From assembly GCA_963766345.1 (NCBI GenBank), contig CAVXZL010000012.1, positions 1,054,001-1,118,000 on the forward strand: a stretch of 64,000 nucleotides of DNA, read 5' to 3'. Positions 19,003 through 27,412 of this stretch are shown one piece after another (the first letter of the stretch is position 1; each line of letters opens with the position of its first letter). The position numbers and the translations under genes were made by a program. The notes under the pieces were generated by a model. That model made no database searches. It saw only the letters and a program-made list of their open reading frames with translations, and was not told the origin of the DNA. This DNA is from DASVFB01 sp963766345. GTDB taxonomy: Bacteria; Actinomycetota; Thermoleophilia; Gaiellales; Gaiellaceae.

Positions 19003-19280
19003 TCTCGACGCACGTCCTCGACACGCGCAAAGGCGGCCCTGCCGTCGGCGTCCGAATCGAGCTCTATCGCGGCGACGAGCTGCTCGCCTCCGGCGAGACG
19101 GACGAGGACGGCCGCGTTCGCGACCTGGCCGACGTGGAGCCGGGCACATACCGGCTCGTCTTCCATCCGCCGTCGCCGTTCTTCAAGCGAATCGAGGTCG
19201 AGATCGAGCTCGGCGACGGCAACTACCACGTCCCGCTGCTCTTCTCGCCCTTCGGGTGCTCGGTTTACCGCGGCAGCTGA
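18999..19280 (+). CDS. uraH: 5-Hydroxyisourate hydrolase (transthyretin-like)
   Basis: Hydrolyses 5-hydroxyisourate to OHCU, the second step after urate oxidation. The protein has 93 residues. The N-terminal STHVLDT-x-x-G-x-PA block and the C-terminal HVPLL...YRGS tetrapeptide are the defining marks of the HIUase family. The ATG overlaps the upstream deaminase stop by four bases and the 3' end overlaps uraD. It is slightly shorter than most homologues (about 110) because of a compact middle region. Confidence 0.92.
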   Translation: MISTHVLDTRKGGPAVGVRIELYRGDELLASGETDEDGRVRDLADVEPGTYRLVFHPPSPFFKRIEVEIELGDGNYHVPLLFSPFGCSVYRGS

Positions 19281-19672
19281 CGGTCGACGAGCTGGCGGAG
19301 CTCTTCAGCGGCCGCACGCGCTTCGTCGAGCTGCTCGCGCAGGAGGAGGATCCGCTCACCCGGGCCGACGCGCTCATCGACGAGCTTCCGTACGAGGACA
19401 AGGTCGAGGCGCTCGCGGCGCATCCGCGCATCGGGGAGCCGTCACGAGAGCAGCACGGCGACGACCCGCAGGTGCTCGCCGAGCTGGCGGAGCTGAACCG
19501 CGCCTACGAGGAGAAGTTCGGCTTTCGCTTCATCGTCTTCGTGAACCGCCGCGCGCGCGCGGAGCTCGTCCCCGTGCTGCGCGAGCGCCTGCAACGGACT
19601 CGCGAAGAGGAGATGGACACGGCGCTGCACGAGCTCGTCGCGATCGCGAGGGACCGTTGGTCCTCGGCGTAG
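19256..19672 (+). CDS. uraD: OHCU decarboxylase
   Basis: Decarboxylates OHCU to S-allantoin, completing urate breakdown. The protein has 138 residues if the GTG at 19256 is used, which overlaps uraH by 25 bases. The catalytic HPRIG motif and the C-terminal FGFRFIVFVNRR segment identify the family. The N-terminal helix is shorter than in the usual 160-170-residue proteins. Its stop overlaps the TTG start of the membrane urate oxidase, so HIU hydrolase, decarboxylase and oxidase are likely translated together. Confidence 0.88.
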   Translation: MLGLPRQLTVDELAELFSGRTRFVELLAQEEDPLTRADALIDELPYEDKVEALAAHPRIGEPSREQHGDDPQVLAELAELNRAYEEKFGFRFIVFVNRRARAELVPVLRERLQRTREEEMDTALHELVAIARDRWSSA

Positions 19673-20847
19673 ATCCGTATCTCGTCGACTGGCTCGACCT
19701 CTCGTTCCGCTTCCTGCACGTCATCGCGGCGATCGTCTGGATCGGCACGTCGTTCTACTTCGTGGCACTCGACAACCACCTGCGGCCGGCCGAGGAGCGT
19801 GACGACCTCACCGGCGAGTCGTGGGAGATCCACGGCGGCGGCTTCTATCGCATCGAGAAGTACCGCGTCACGCCCGACGCGATCCCCGACCCGCTCCACT
19901 GGTACAAGTGGGAGGCGTACACGACGTGGCTCGCGGGCTTCGCGCTCTTCGTCTCGCTCTACTACCTGCAGCCGCGCACGTATCTGATCGACGCGAGCGT
20001 CGCTGACATCTCGCCGGCGGTCGCGATCGGCGCGAGCATCGCCCTGCTCGCCGTCGCGTGGCTCGTGTACGACGCGCTCTGCCGGACCGTCGGGGCACGC
20101 AGCGACGCGCTGTTGGGGGCGTGCGTGCTCGTGCTCGTCGCGGCGACGGCGTACGGCGTGTCGCACCTCTTCGCGCCGCGCGCCGCGTACCTCCAGGTCG
20201 GCGCGATGCTCGGGACGATCATGGTCGCGAACGTCTTCTTCGTGATCATCCCGGCGCACTGGGAGCTGATTCGCGCGAAGGAGGCCGGCCGCGAGCCCGA
20301 TCCCGCCGCGAACGCCCGCGGCAAGCAGCGTTCGGTGCACAACAACTACCTGACGCTGCCCGTGCTGTTCGCGATGCTCTCGAACCACTTCGCGTTCACG
20401 TACTCGCACTCGGACGCGTGGCTCGTCCTCGTGTTGCTGATGGTGATCGGCGCCGCGATCCGGCACTTCTTCAACCTGCGCCACGGCGGCCGCAACGTGT
20501 GGGCGATCCCGGTGCTCGCGGCGGTTTCGCTGGCGGGGATCGCGATCTGGCTCAGGCCGCCCGAGCCGTCCGCCGCCGGCCCGGCCGTGCCGTTCTCGCG
20601 CGTGAGCGGCATCGTCGACGAGCGGTGCGCCGCGTGTCACTCGATGCACCCGACGCAGCCGGGCTTCTCGGCGGCGCCGCGGGGAATCGCGTTCGACACG
20701 CCGCAGCAGATCAAGGCACGCGCCGCCGACATCGAGCAGCAGGCGGTCGTGCTGAAGGCGATGCCGCTCGGCAACGTGACGCACATGACGCAGGCGGAGC
20801 GCGATGCCCTCGGCACGTGGATCCGTCAGGGTGCGAACATCCCCTGA
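19657..20847 (+). CDS. puuD: Membrane cytochrome-c urate oxidase (PuuD type)
   Basis: Integral membrane urate oxidase of about 396 residues. The N-terminal urate-hydroxylase domain (DUF989) has about eight helices, starting VDWLDLSFRFLHVIAAIVWI. A C-terminal cytochrome c domain carries the haem motif CAACH (residues 324-328) and a likely axial methionine in the THMTQ region. This family sends electrons from urate to the respiratory chain instead of making hydrogen peroxide like soluble uricase. The only in-frame start near the upstream gene is TTG at 19657. Position directly after uraH and uraD strongly supports the function; no soluble uricase gene is present in the window. Confidence 0.9.
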   Translation: MVLGVDPYLVDWLDLSFRFLHVIAAIVWIGTSFYFVALDNHLRPAEERDDLTGESWEIHGGGFYRIEKYRVTPDAIPDPLHWYKWEAYTTWLAGFALFVSLYYLQPRTYLIDASVADISPAVAIGASIALLAVAWLVYDALCRTVGARSDALLGACVLVLVAATAYGVSHLFAPRAAYLQVGAMLGTIMVANVFFVIIPAHWELIRAKEAGREPDPAANARGKQRSVHNNYLTLPVLFAMLSNHFAFTYSHSDAWLVLVLLMVIGAAIRHFFNLRHGGRNVWAIPVLAAVSLAGIAIWLRPPEPSAAGPAVPFSRVSGIVDERCAACHSMHPTQPGFSAAPRGIAFDTPQQIKARAADIEQQAVVLKAMPLGNVTHMTQAERDALGTWIRQGANIP

Positions 20848-21254
20848 TGCTGCACATCACTGCTGGAGGATTCGAGTTCGTCGCACGCCTCGAGGAGGAG
20901 GACGCGCCGCAGACGGTCGCTGCATTCCGTCGCCTGCTTCCGCTCGAGTCGCGGATCATCCACGTGCGCTGGAGCGGTGAGGGCGGCTGGATCCCGTGGG
21001 GCGATCTCGACCTCGGCCTCGGGCCGGAGAACGCGACGCGCTACCCGAGCCCCGGCGAGCTGATCATCTTCCCGGGCGGCGTGAGCGAGGCCGAGTTGCT
21101 GCTCGCGTACGGCTACGTCGCCTTCGCGAGCAAGGCGGGCGCGCTCGCCGGGAACCACTTCGCGACGATGGTCGAGGGCAAGGAGAACCTGCGCGAGCTC
21201 GGCCGGCGGATGCTCTGGGAGGGCGCGCAGGAGATCGTCTTCACCGAGCGCTGA
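20847..21254 (+). CDS. DUF3830 cyclophilin-like protein
   Basis: Protein of 135 residues whose pattern (FVARLEEEDAPQTVAAFRRLLP at the front, FPGGVSEAELLLAYGY, and a C-terminal GRRMLWEGAQEI) matches DUF3830 proteins with a cyclophilin-like beta-barrel. Such genes are often near amidohydrolases and nucleobase catabolism but no reaction is established. The ATG overlaps the urate oxidase stop (TGATG), placing it in the same operon. Confidence 0.8.
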   Translation: MLHITAGGFEFVARLEEEDAPQTVAAFRRLLPLESRIIHVRWSGEGGWIPWGDLDLGLGPENATRYPSPGELIIFPGGVSEAELLLAYGYVAFASKAGALAGNHFATMVEGKENLRELGRRMLWEGAQEIVFTER

Positions 21255-21262
21255 ACGCGCGG

Positions 21263-22153
21263 ATGCATCCGGACGAGGTGACGACGAGCGTCGAGCTCGT
21301 GAGGCGCCTCGTCGACGAGCAGTTCCCGAACTGGGCCGAGCTTCCGATCGAGCGCGTGGCCTCGCTCGGCACCGACCACGCGCTCTATCGCCTCGGGGCG
21401 GAGATGGTCGCGCGGCTGCCGCGCCGCGAGGTGAACGAGCGCTCGCTGCGGAACGAGCGGCTCTGGCTGCCGAAGCTCGCACCGCACCTGCCGCTCGCGG
21501 TTCCGGTTCCGCTCGCCGAGGGGCGCCCGGGTCACGGTTATCCGTTCGAGTGGTCGGTGTACCGCTGGCTCGAGGGCGAGCCGGCGGACCTCGAGCCGAT
21601 CGCGTCGCGCGCAGCCGAAGATCTCGCGGCATTCATCGGTGCGCTCCAGCGCATCGACGCGAGCGATGCGCCGCGCCCCGGCCGGCACAACGCCTCCCGC
21701 GGCGTGCCGCTCGCGCGGCGCGACGAATTCGCGCGTGCTTCCATCTCCGCGCTTCGCGACGAGATCGAGGCCGACGCGGCGACGGCGCTGTGGGACGAGG
21801 CGCTCACTGCGCCGGTCTGGGACCGGGCGCCTGTCTGGCACCACGGCGACCTCGACGTCCGGAACCTGCTCGTGACCGCCGGGCGTCTGAGCGGAGTGAT
21901 CGACTTCGGCTGCGTCGGCGCCGGCGATCCCGCCTGCGACGTCGCGGTCGCGTGGAAGGTCGTCCCCGCCGCGGAGCGCGACGCCTTCCGCTCGGCGCTC
22001 TCCGTGGACGACGCGACGTGGGTGCGTGCGCGCGGCTGGGTGCTCTCGCAGGCCGTCGGCGCGCTTGCGTACTACACGCTCGAGAACAACCGAGTGCTCG
22101 TGCTCGAGGCGCGGCGCTGGCTCGACGAGGTGCTCACCACGGCGCGACGGTGA
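21263..22153 (+). CDS. APH-family phosphotransferase
   Basis: Kinase-like protein of 296 residues in the aminoglycoside phosphotransferase/choline kinase fold. The catalytic loop is HHGDLDVRNLLV (Asp and Asn in H-x-D-x(4)-N spacing) and the metal-binding motif is GVIDFGCVGAGDPACD. Family members phosphorylate many small hydroxylated compounds, and resistance cannot be inferred. It begins nine bases after the DUF3830 gene and ends the plus-strand purine operon, so a sugar or nucleoside substrate is possible. Confidence 0.8.
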   Translation: MHPDEVTTSVELVRRLVDEQFPNWAELPIERVASLGTDHALYRLGAEMVARLPRREVNERSLRNERLWLPKLAPHLPLAVPVPLAEGRPGHGYPFEWSVYRWLEGEPADLEPIASRAAEDLAAFIGALQRIDASDAPRPGRHNASRGVPLARRDEFARASISALRDEIEADAATALWDEALTAPVWDRAPVWHHGDLDVRNLLVTAGRLSGVIDFGCVGAGDPACDVAVAWKVVPAAERDAFRSALSVDDATWVRARGWVLSQAVGALAYYTLENNRVLVLEARRWLDEVLTTARR

Positions 22154-22568
22154 CGCCGCCCCATTCCTCGGGCTCGACGTCCCGCACCGTCTGCGTCAGT
22201 TCCCAGCGGTGCCCGGCGAGATCCTCGACGACGCACGAGCGCTCGCCGTACTCCCACGTGTGCGGCTCCTCGAGGACACGGGCGCCGAAGTCGCGCGCTC
22301 GGGCGAACGCCGCGTCGACGTCCTCGACGCGCACCTTGATCAGGTGCGTCACCGCGCCGGCGCTCGGCGCGACCTGCTCCCCGTGTACGTCCGCGACGAC
22401 GATCGAGCCGTCGGAGCCGACGCGCATCTGCGCGCGATGGTCTTCGCCGATTCGCACGCGCTCGCCGAAGCCGAACGCGCCTTCGACCCACTCGACGGCC
22501 GCGCGGACGTCCGGATAGACCAGCACCGGCGTGACGGTTGCGGGCGGTGCGGAGCGATTCGTCGGCAC
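22134..22568 (-). CDS. VOC/glyoxalase-family protein
   Basis: Protein of 144 residues with two beta-alpha-beta-beta-beta units: VTPVLVYPDVRAAVEWVEGA and VTHLIKVRVEDVDAAFARAR. The C-terminal VEDLAGHRWELTQ contains the typical glutamate. The likely start is GTG at 22568; earlier in-frame sequence runs antisense. Members are metal-dependent isomerases, dioxygenases or antibiotic binders, and nothing decides among these. The tail overlaps the convergent phosphotransferase by 20 bases. Confidence 0.75.
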   Translation of the reverse strand: MPTNRSAPPATVTPVLVYPDVRAAVEWVEGAFGFGERVRIGEDHRAQMRVGSDGSIVVADVHGEQVAPSAGAVTHLIKVRVEDVDAAFARARDFGARVLEEPHTWEYGERSCVVEDLAGHRWELTQTVRDVEPEEWGGVTVAPW

Positions 22569-22579
22569 GACGCGAGAGC

Positions 22580-23551
22580 CTACGCCAGGCGCTCGAGCGT
22601 GCGGGTGAGGACGTCGACCGCGAGCGCGATGTCCTCGGCAGAGGACAGCTCCTGCGGAGAGTGGCTCGCGCCGCCGTTGAGGCTGCGGACGAAGAGCATT
22701 GCGGTCGGCACCCCCGCGGCCGCGAGCACCATCGCGTCGTGGCCCGCGCCCGAAACGAGCCGCGGCGCGGCGGGAAGGATCTCGCACAGCGCTTCGAACG
22801 GCGCACCGCTCATGGCGACGGGTGCGAGCCGCCAGGTCGGCTCGAAGCCGAAGCCGATGCGCTCGACGAGTTTCTCCAGCGCCTCGGCGCTCGGAGCGCG
22901 GGCGTCGACCGAGACCGCGACGCGCGCGGGGACCACGTTCATCGCGTTCGGCTCGACCTCGATCGCGCCGACCGTCGCGACACCCCCCTCACGCGCCGCT
23001 TCGGAGACGTGCTGGATGAACCGCGCCGCCTTGACGAGTGCGTCGTCGCGCACGTCCATGGGCGTCGTCCCCGCATGGTCGGCGCGGCCCTCGAACACCA
23101 CCGCGCCTCGCGCCTGCCCGGCGATCGCCGCCACGACGCCGAGCGGCTCGCCGGCCCGCTCGAGCACCGGCCCCTGCTCGATGTGCACCTCGACGAACGC
23201 CTCCGGCACCTCCTCCAGGCGGCGGCTCCCCATCGGCCCCGTCTCCTCGGCGCGGAAGACCGCGACGCCGAGCGATGCATCGGGCAGCCGCGCGGCTGCC
23301 TCGATCCCCGCGAGGACGCCGAGCACGCCGTCGAAGCGGCCGCCGTTGGGCACCGAGTCGAGGTGCGAGCCCGTCCAGATCCGCGCCTCGCCGCGCCGGC
23401 CGAACAGGTTCTCGGCCTCGTCGCGCGAGACCTCGAGCCCCGCCCCGGCCATCCAGCCCGCCGCCAGCTCGTGCGCCTCGTCCTCGGCCGGCGAGTAGCC
23501 CGGCCGGTCGCCGATCGCGGCAATCCGCTCTATGCGGTCGAAGATTTCCAA
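22580..23551 (-). CDS. Compact M20 allantoate/N-carbamoyl amidohydrolase
   Basis: Second M20 amidase, about 323 residues, some 90 shorter than the 7779 gene. All expected metal and substrate positions are visible: GSHLDSVPNGGRFDG, RAEETGPMGS, VEVHIEQGP, HAGTTPMD and SGAGHDAM. The missing part is the segment between the glutamate pair and HIEQG. Allantoate or ureidoglycine is a likely substrate given urate genes upstream. The start is uncertain: TTG at 23551 gives LEIFDRIERIAAIG, the usual N-terminus. The upstream BMP gene is divergent. Confidence 0.8.
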   Translation of the reverse strand: MEIFDRIERIAAIGDRPGYSPAEDEAHELAAGWMAGAGLEVSRDEAENLFGRRGEARIWTGSHLDSVPNGGRFDGVLGVLAGIEAAARLPDASLGVAVFRAEETGPMGSRRLEEVPEAFVEVHIEQGPVLERAGEPLGVVAAIAGQARGAVVFEGRADHAGTTPMDVRDDALVKAARFIQHVSEAAREGGVATVGAIEVEPNAMNVVPARVAVSVDARAPSAEALEKLVERIGFGFEPTWRLAPVAMSGAPFEALCEILPAAPRLVSGAGHDAMVLAAAGVPTAMLFVRSLNGGASHSPQELSSAEDIALAVDVLTRTLERLA

Positions 23552-23580
23552 GAGCCCTAGCCCCCGGCCGAGGGGTGTCT

Positions 23581-23614
23581 TATATTCGCCCAGAAGGTCA
23601 CTCGGGTCGAGAGG
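23581..23614 (+). promoter_or_regulatory. Possible -10 box and RBS of nucleoside importer
   Basis: A TATATT hexamer at 23581-23586 lies about 30 bases before the ATG, preceded by an AGGGGTGTC stretch. GAGAGGAG just before the ATG at 23618 is a good ribosome site. No convincing -35 was found. Confidence 0.35.
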
Positions 23615-23617
23615 AGC

Positions 23618-24717
23618 ATGATGAAGAAGAAGTTCGGGGCCGTCGGGGTCCTCGCCGCGCTTGCCGCGGCTGCGGTCGTCCTGGCGGTCGGCATCGGCAG
23701 CGGGTCGGCCGCGAAGAGCGACCCGTACAAGATCGCGTGGATCTAGCCGGGTCCGCACAACGACCACGGCTGGTCGCAGGCGCACGATGCCGGCCGGCTG
23801 TACGTGCAGAAGGCGCTCGGCGACAAGATCGAGACGACGTACAAGGAGATCATCGCGAACGGCCCGCAGCTCGAGCAGACGGTCGCCAGCCTCGTCCAGC
23901 AGGGCTACAAGATGATCTTCGGGACGTCGTACGGCTACTTCAGCAAGCAGCTCGCCGCGAAGTATCCCGACGTTCTCTTCGAGCAGGCGACGATGACGCG
24001 ACACCTCGAAGAACCTCGCCGAGTACTTCGGCGCAGGCGAGGACACGATCTATCTCTCGGGAATGGCCGCCGGCGCCGCGACCAAGAAGGGCGTGCTCGG
24101 CTACGTCGTGCCGTTCCCGACCCCCGAGGTGATCCGGCACGCGAATGCGTTGGACACTCGGCGTTCAGGCGATGCATCCCGGCGCCAAGGTGAAGCTCGT
24201 CTGGACGAACTCGTGGCTCGACATCCCGAAGGAGACGCGCGCCGCGCAGAGCCTGCATCAGGCGGGAGCGGACGTCCTCGGTCAGAACGTCGACTCGCCC
24301 GCGACGGGGCAGTACGCCGAATCGGCGGGCATCCCGTGGGTCGGGTACGACTCCGACGCGAAGTCGTTCGCGCCGAAGCAGTGGCTGACGGCGGCCGTCT
24401 ACCACTGGGGCCCGTACTACCTGCGGCGGATCAAGGCCGCGCTGAACGGAACGTGGAAGACGGGCTTCTACTACGGGAGCATCAACGACGGCTTTACGAG
24501 CCTCGCGCCGTTCGGCCCGAAGGTCAGCGCGAAGACGAAGAAGGCGATCGCGGCGAAGCTGAAGGCGCTCAAGAACCACTCGTTCTACGAGTTCACGGGG
24601 CCGTTGTACGACCAGAGCGGCAAGCTGCGCGTACCGAAGGGCAAGAAGCTGACGCTGCAGCAGCTGTACACGATGAACTGGCTCGTGAAGGGCGTGATCG
24701 GCAGCCCGAAGGGCTGA
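23618..24717 (+). pseudogene. BMP-family nucleoside-binding protein, disrupted
   Basis: Substrate-binding protein of the BMP/PnrA type that delivers purine nucleosides to the adjacent ABC transporter. A signal peptide (MKKKF then a hydrophobic run) and KIAWI-stop-PGPHNDHGWS show the family. Three lesions are present: an in-frame TAG at 23744 where family members have tyrosine, one extra base near 24003 and another near 24152. With these repaired the product is 365 residues, the normal length. No lipobox cysteine is obvious in this copy. The gene may be dead, but the transporter genes downstream also have an indel, so sequence error is possible. Confidence 0.8.
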
Positions 24718-26289
24718 TGCAGGACCCCAAGCGGATGAACGGGAGGGGCGCCGACGGCGCCCCTCCGGCCGTTGCGATGCACGGCATCACGAAGCGCTTC
24801 CCCGGCGTCGTCGCGAACGACGGCGTCGACTTCGAGGCGGCGATCGGCGAGGTGCACGCGCTGCTCGGCGAGAACGGCGCCGGCAAGAGCACGCTCTCGA
24901 ACATCCTCACCGGCCTCTACCGGCCGGACGACGGCGAGATCTCGCTCAACGGTCGCCGCGTCCACTTTCACGCGCCGCGCGACGCGCTCGACGCGGGCAT
25001 CTTCATGGTGCACCAGCACTTCCGGCTCGTCGAGCCGTTCACGGTCGCGGAGAACGTCGTGCTCGGCGACCACCGCGACGCGGGCCGCTCGTTCCGGCTG
25101 CGGCGGCGCGCGATCGAGCGGCGCGTCGCGCAGGTGGCGAAGAGCTACGGCATGGACGTCGATCCTCGGGCGCGGGTCTGGCAGCTCTCGCTCGGCGAGC
25201 AGCAGCGCGTCGAGATCGTCAAGGCGCTCTACCGCGACGCGCATGTCCTGATCCTCGACGAGCCGACGGCGGTGCTCACGCCGCAGGAGGCCGACGTGCT
25301 GTTCACGACGATGCGTGCGATGGCGGAGATGGGGCGCACGGTGATCTTCATCTCGCACAAGCTGCACGAGGTGAAGGCGGTCGCCGACCGCGTGACCGTG
25401 CTTCGCGGCGGGCGCACGATCGCGACGCTCTCCACCGAGGAGGCCACGCCGCGATCGCTCGCCGGGCTGATGGTCGAGCGCGAGCTCGCGGAGAGCGGGC
25501 GCGACTCGAAGCAGCGCGAGGCGGCGGAGACGATCCTCGAGACGCACGGCCTGTCTGCCGACGGCGATCGCGTCTCGGCGGCGCTGAAGGACGTGTCGCT
25601 CACGGCGCGCGCCGGTGAGGTCGTCGCGATTGCGGGCGTCTCCGGGAACGGGCAGCGCGAGCTCGCCGAGACGATTGCGGGCCTTCGGCGCGCCGACGGC
25701 GGGACGCGTGACGATCGCCGGCCGCGCGCTGCGTGCGGGTGATCCGCGCGCGGCGACCTCGGCGGGTGTCGCGTACATCCCGGAGGACCGGCTCGGGACG
25801 GGCCTCGCTCCGAGCCTCAGCATCGCGTCGAATCTCTCGCTGAAGTCGTACCGGGGGTCGGCGTCGTCCCGCGGGCCCGTGTTGCGCCTGCGCGCGATTC
25901 GCGAGCGCGCGGTCGAGCTGATCCGTCGCTATCGGATCGCCGCTCCCGGGCCGGACGCACAGGCACGGCAGCTTTCGGGCGGCAACCTGCAGAAGGTCGT
26001 CCTCGCGCGCGAGTTCACCGCGGAGCCGCGCCTGATCGTCGCCGCCGCGCCGACGCGCGGGCTCGACGTCGGCGCGATCGAGACCGTGCACTCGTACCTC
26101 CGCGAAGCTGCCGCCGGCGGCGCGGCGGTGCTGCTGATCAGCGAGGACCTCGACGAGATCCTGCTGCTCGCAGACCGGATCGCGGTGATGTACGAGGGTG
26201 CGGTCCTCGGCGAGTTCGACGCCGAGAACGCCGACGTCGAGGAGATCGGACTGCTCATGGCGGGAGGCCACGATCCGCATCAGGATTGA
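24717..26289 (+). CDS. Nucleoside ABC importer ATPase, tandem domains (frameshifted)
   Basis: Two ATPase domains in one chain, as in RbsA/YufO-type importers; 523 residues after repair. The first domain has Walker A LGENGAGKST, signature LSLGEQQRV and Walker B LILDEPTAVLTP. The second has VSGNGQRELAE in place of Walker A, IPEDRLGTG, signature LSGGNLQK and a degenerate Walker B (AAAPTRGLDVG), as is usual for the second half of this family. One extra base near 25705 breaks the frame between the domains. The ATG overlaps the BMP gene stop (TGATG). Confidence 0.85.
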
Positions 26290-27412
26290 GCGCCGGCTCG
26301 AGCAGCCGCGGTGGCTCATGTTCGCCGTGCCGGCGGGGTCGCTGCTCTTCGCGTTCCTCCTGACGGGCGTCGTTCTCGAAGCGACGGGGCACGACGCGCT
26401 CTCGAGCTACCGCAAGCTGATCGACGCTGCGTTCGTCTCGCAGGGAGCGCTCGGAGAGTCGCTGATCGCGGCGACGCCGCTCGCCTTCACGGGCCTCGCG
26501 GCAGCGGCCGCATTCCGCATGCGGCTGTTCAACATCGGCGGCGAGGGCCAGCTCTACATCGGCGCGATCACTGCAGCGGGCGCCGGCCTCTACCTCGGCG
26601 GGAAAGGCTGGCCGACGGCGCTGGTGATCGCGGCGATGGTCCTTGCGGGAGCGGCCGGAGGCGCCGCGTGGGCGTCGATCTCGGGCGTCCTCCGAGCCTT
26701 CTTCAAGACGAGCGAGATCATCACGTCGCTGATGCTCAACTACGTCGCCGCATACGTGCTGACGTATCTCATCTTCAACAGCGAGTCGTACTTCCGCGAG
26801 ACCGAGGGGTTCAACGCGAAGGTCTTTCCGACGGGGAAGCCGCTCCCGGACAACGCGCTCTGGCCGGCCGAGACGCTCCACCTGCAGGGCTCGATCGCGT
26901 TGCCGCTCGGCGCCGGCATCGCGGCGCTGTGCGCGATCGGCCTGTGGTTTCTCTACTCGCGGACGCGGTTCGGGTTCGAGGTGCAGGTGCTCGGCGACTC
27001 GCCGCGCGCGGCGCACTACGCGGGCATCCGGACGCGACGGAAGATCCTCGCGGTGATGGCTCTCTCGGGTGCGCTCGCCGGGCTCGGCGGCGCAAGCCAG
27101 GACGGCGACTTCCGGCACACGCTCGACGCCGATCCCAACGGGCTGCAGCGGCAGTACTACGGCTACGCGGGCATCGTCGTCGCCGCACTCGCGCGATACA
27201 ACCCGTTCGCCGTGCTCGTCGTCGCGTTCCTGATCGGCGGGCTGCAGAACGCGGGCAACACGCTGCAGGGCGCCGACTTCCCGTCGGGGCTCGTCGGCGT
27301 GATCCAGGGCCTGATCCTCTTCTCGGCGCTCGGCGGCGAGCTGCTCGTGCGCTACCGCGTGCGCTTCGGCAGGCGCGCTCCCGAGGCGCCCGCGGCGGAG
27401 GCCGTGTCGTGA
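26279..27412 (+). CDS. Nucleoside ABC importer permease 1 (YufP-like)
   Basis: Membrane permease of about 377 residues with around ten hydrophobic segments. FRMRLFNIGGEGQLYIGA and the ALSGALAGLGGA region are typical of BMP-linked permeases. Conserved-looking N-terminal residues (IRIERRLEQPRW) begin near 26279 but no ATG/GTG/TTG lies in frame between 26198 and 26318, so the start is unresolved: an ATT/ATC start, the ATG at 26318 or the GTG at 26198 remain possible. It overlaps the ATPase gene end slightly. Confidence 0.85.
   Translation: MRIERRLEQPRWLMFAVPAGSLLFAFLLTGVVLEATGHDALSSYRKLIDAAFVSQGALGESLIAATPLAFTGLAAAAAFRMRLFNIGGEGQLYIGAITAAGAGLYLGGKGWPTALVIAAMVLAGAAGGAAWASISGVLRAFFKTSEIITSLMLNYVAAYVLTYLIFNSESYFRETEGFNAKVFPTGKPLPDNALWPAETLHLQGSIALPLGAGIAALCAIGLWFLYSRTRFGFEVQVLGDSPRAAHYAGIRTRRKILAVMALSGALAGLGGASQDGDFRHTLDADPNGLQRQYYGYAGIVVAALARYNPFAVLVVAFLIGGLQNAGNTLQGADFPSGLVGVIQGLILFSALGGELLVRYRVRFGRRAPEAPAAEAVS

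Noticed and set aside
21263..22153. Antibiotic resistance by the APH-like gene
   Set aside because: The fold is shared by many housekeeping kinases and the gene sits in a catabolic operon.
23744..23746. TAG in the BMP gene as a recoded amino acid
   Set aside because: Two frame breaks lie in the same gene and no amber-suppression genes are visible; a simple mutation or error is more likely.
25690..25720. Programmed frameshifting in the ABC ATPase, AceK, DppD and others
   Set aside because: No shared slippery heptamer or downstream structure was seen, and the breaks fall at unrelated places in unrelated genes.
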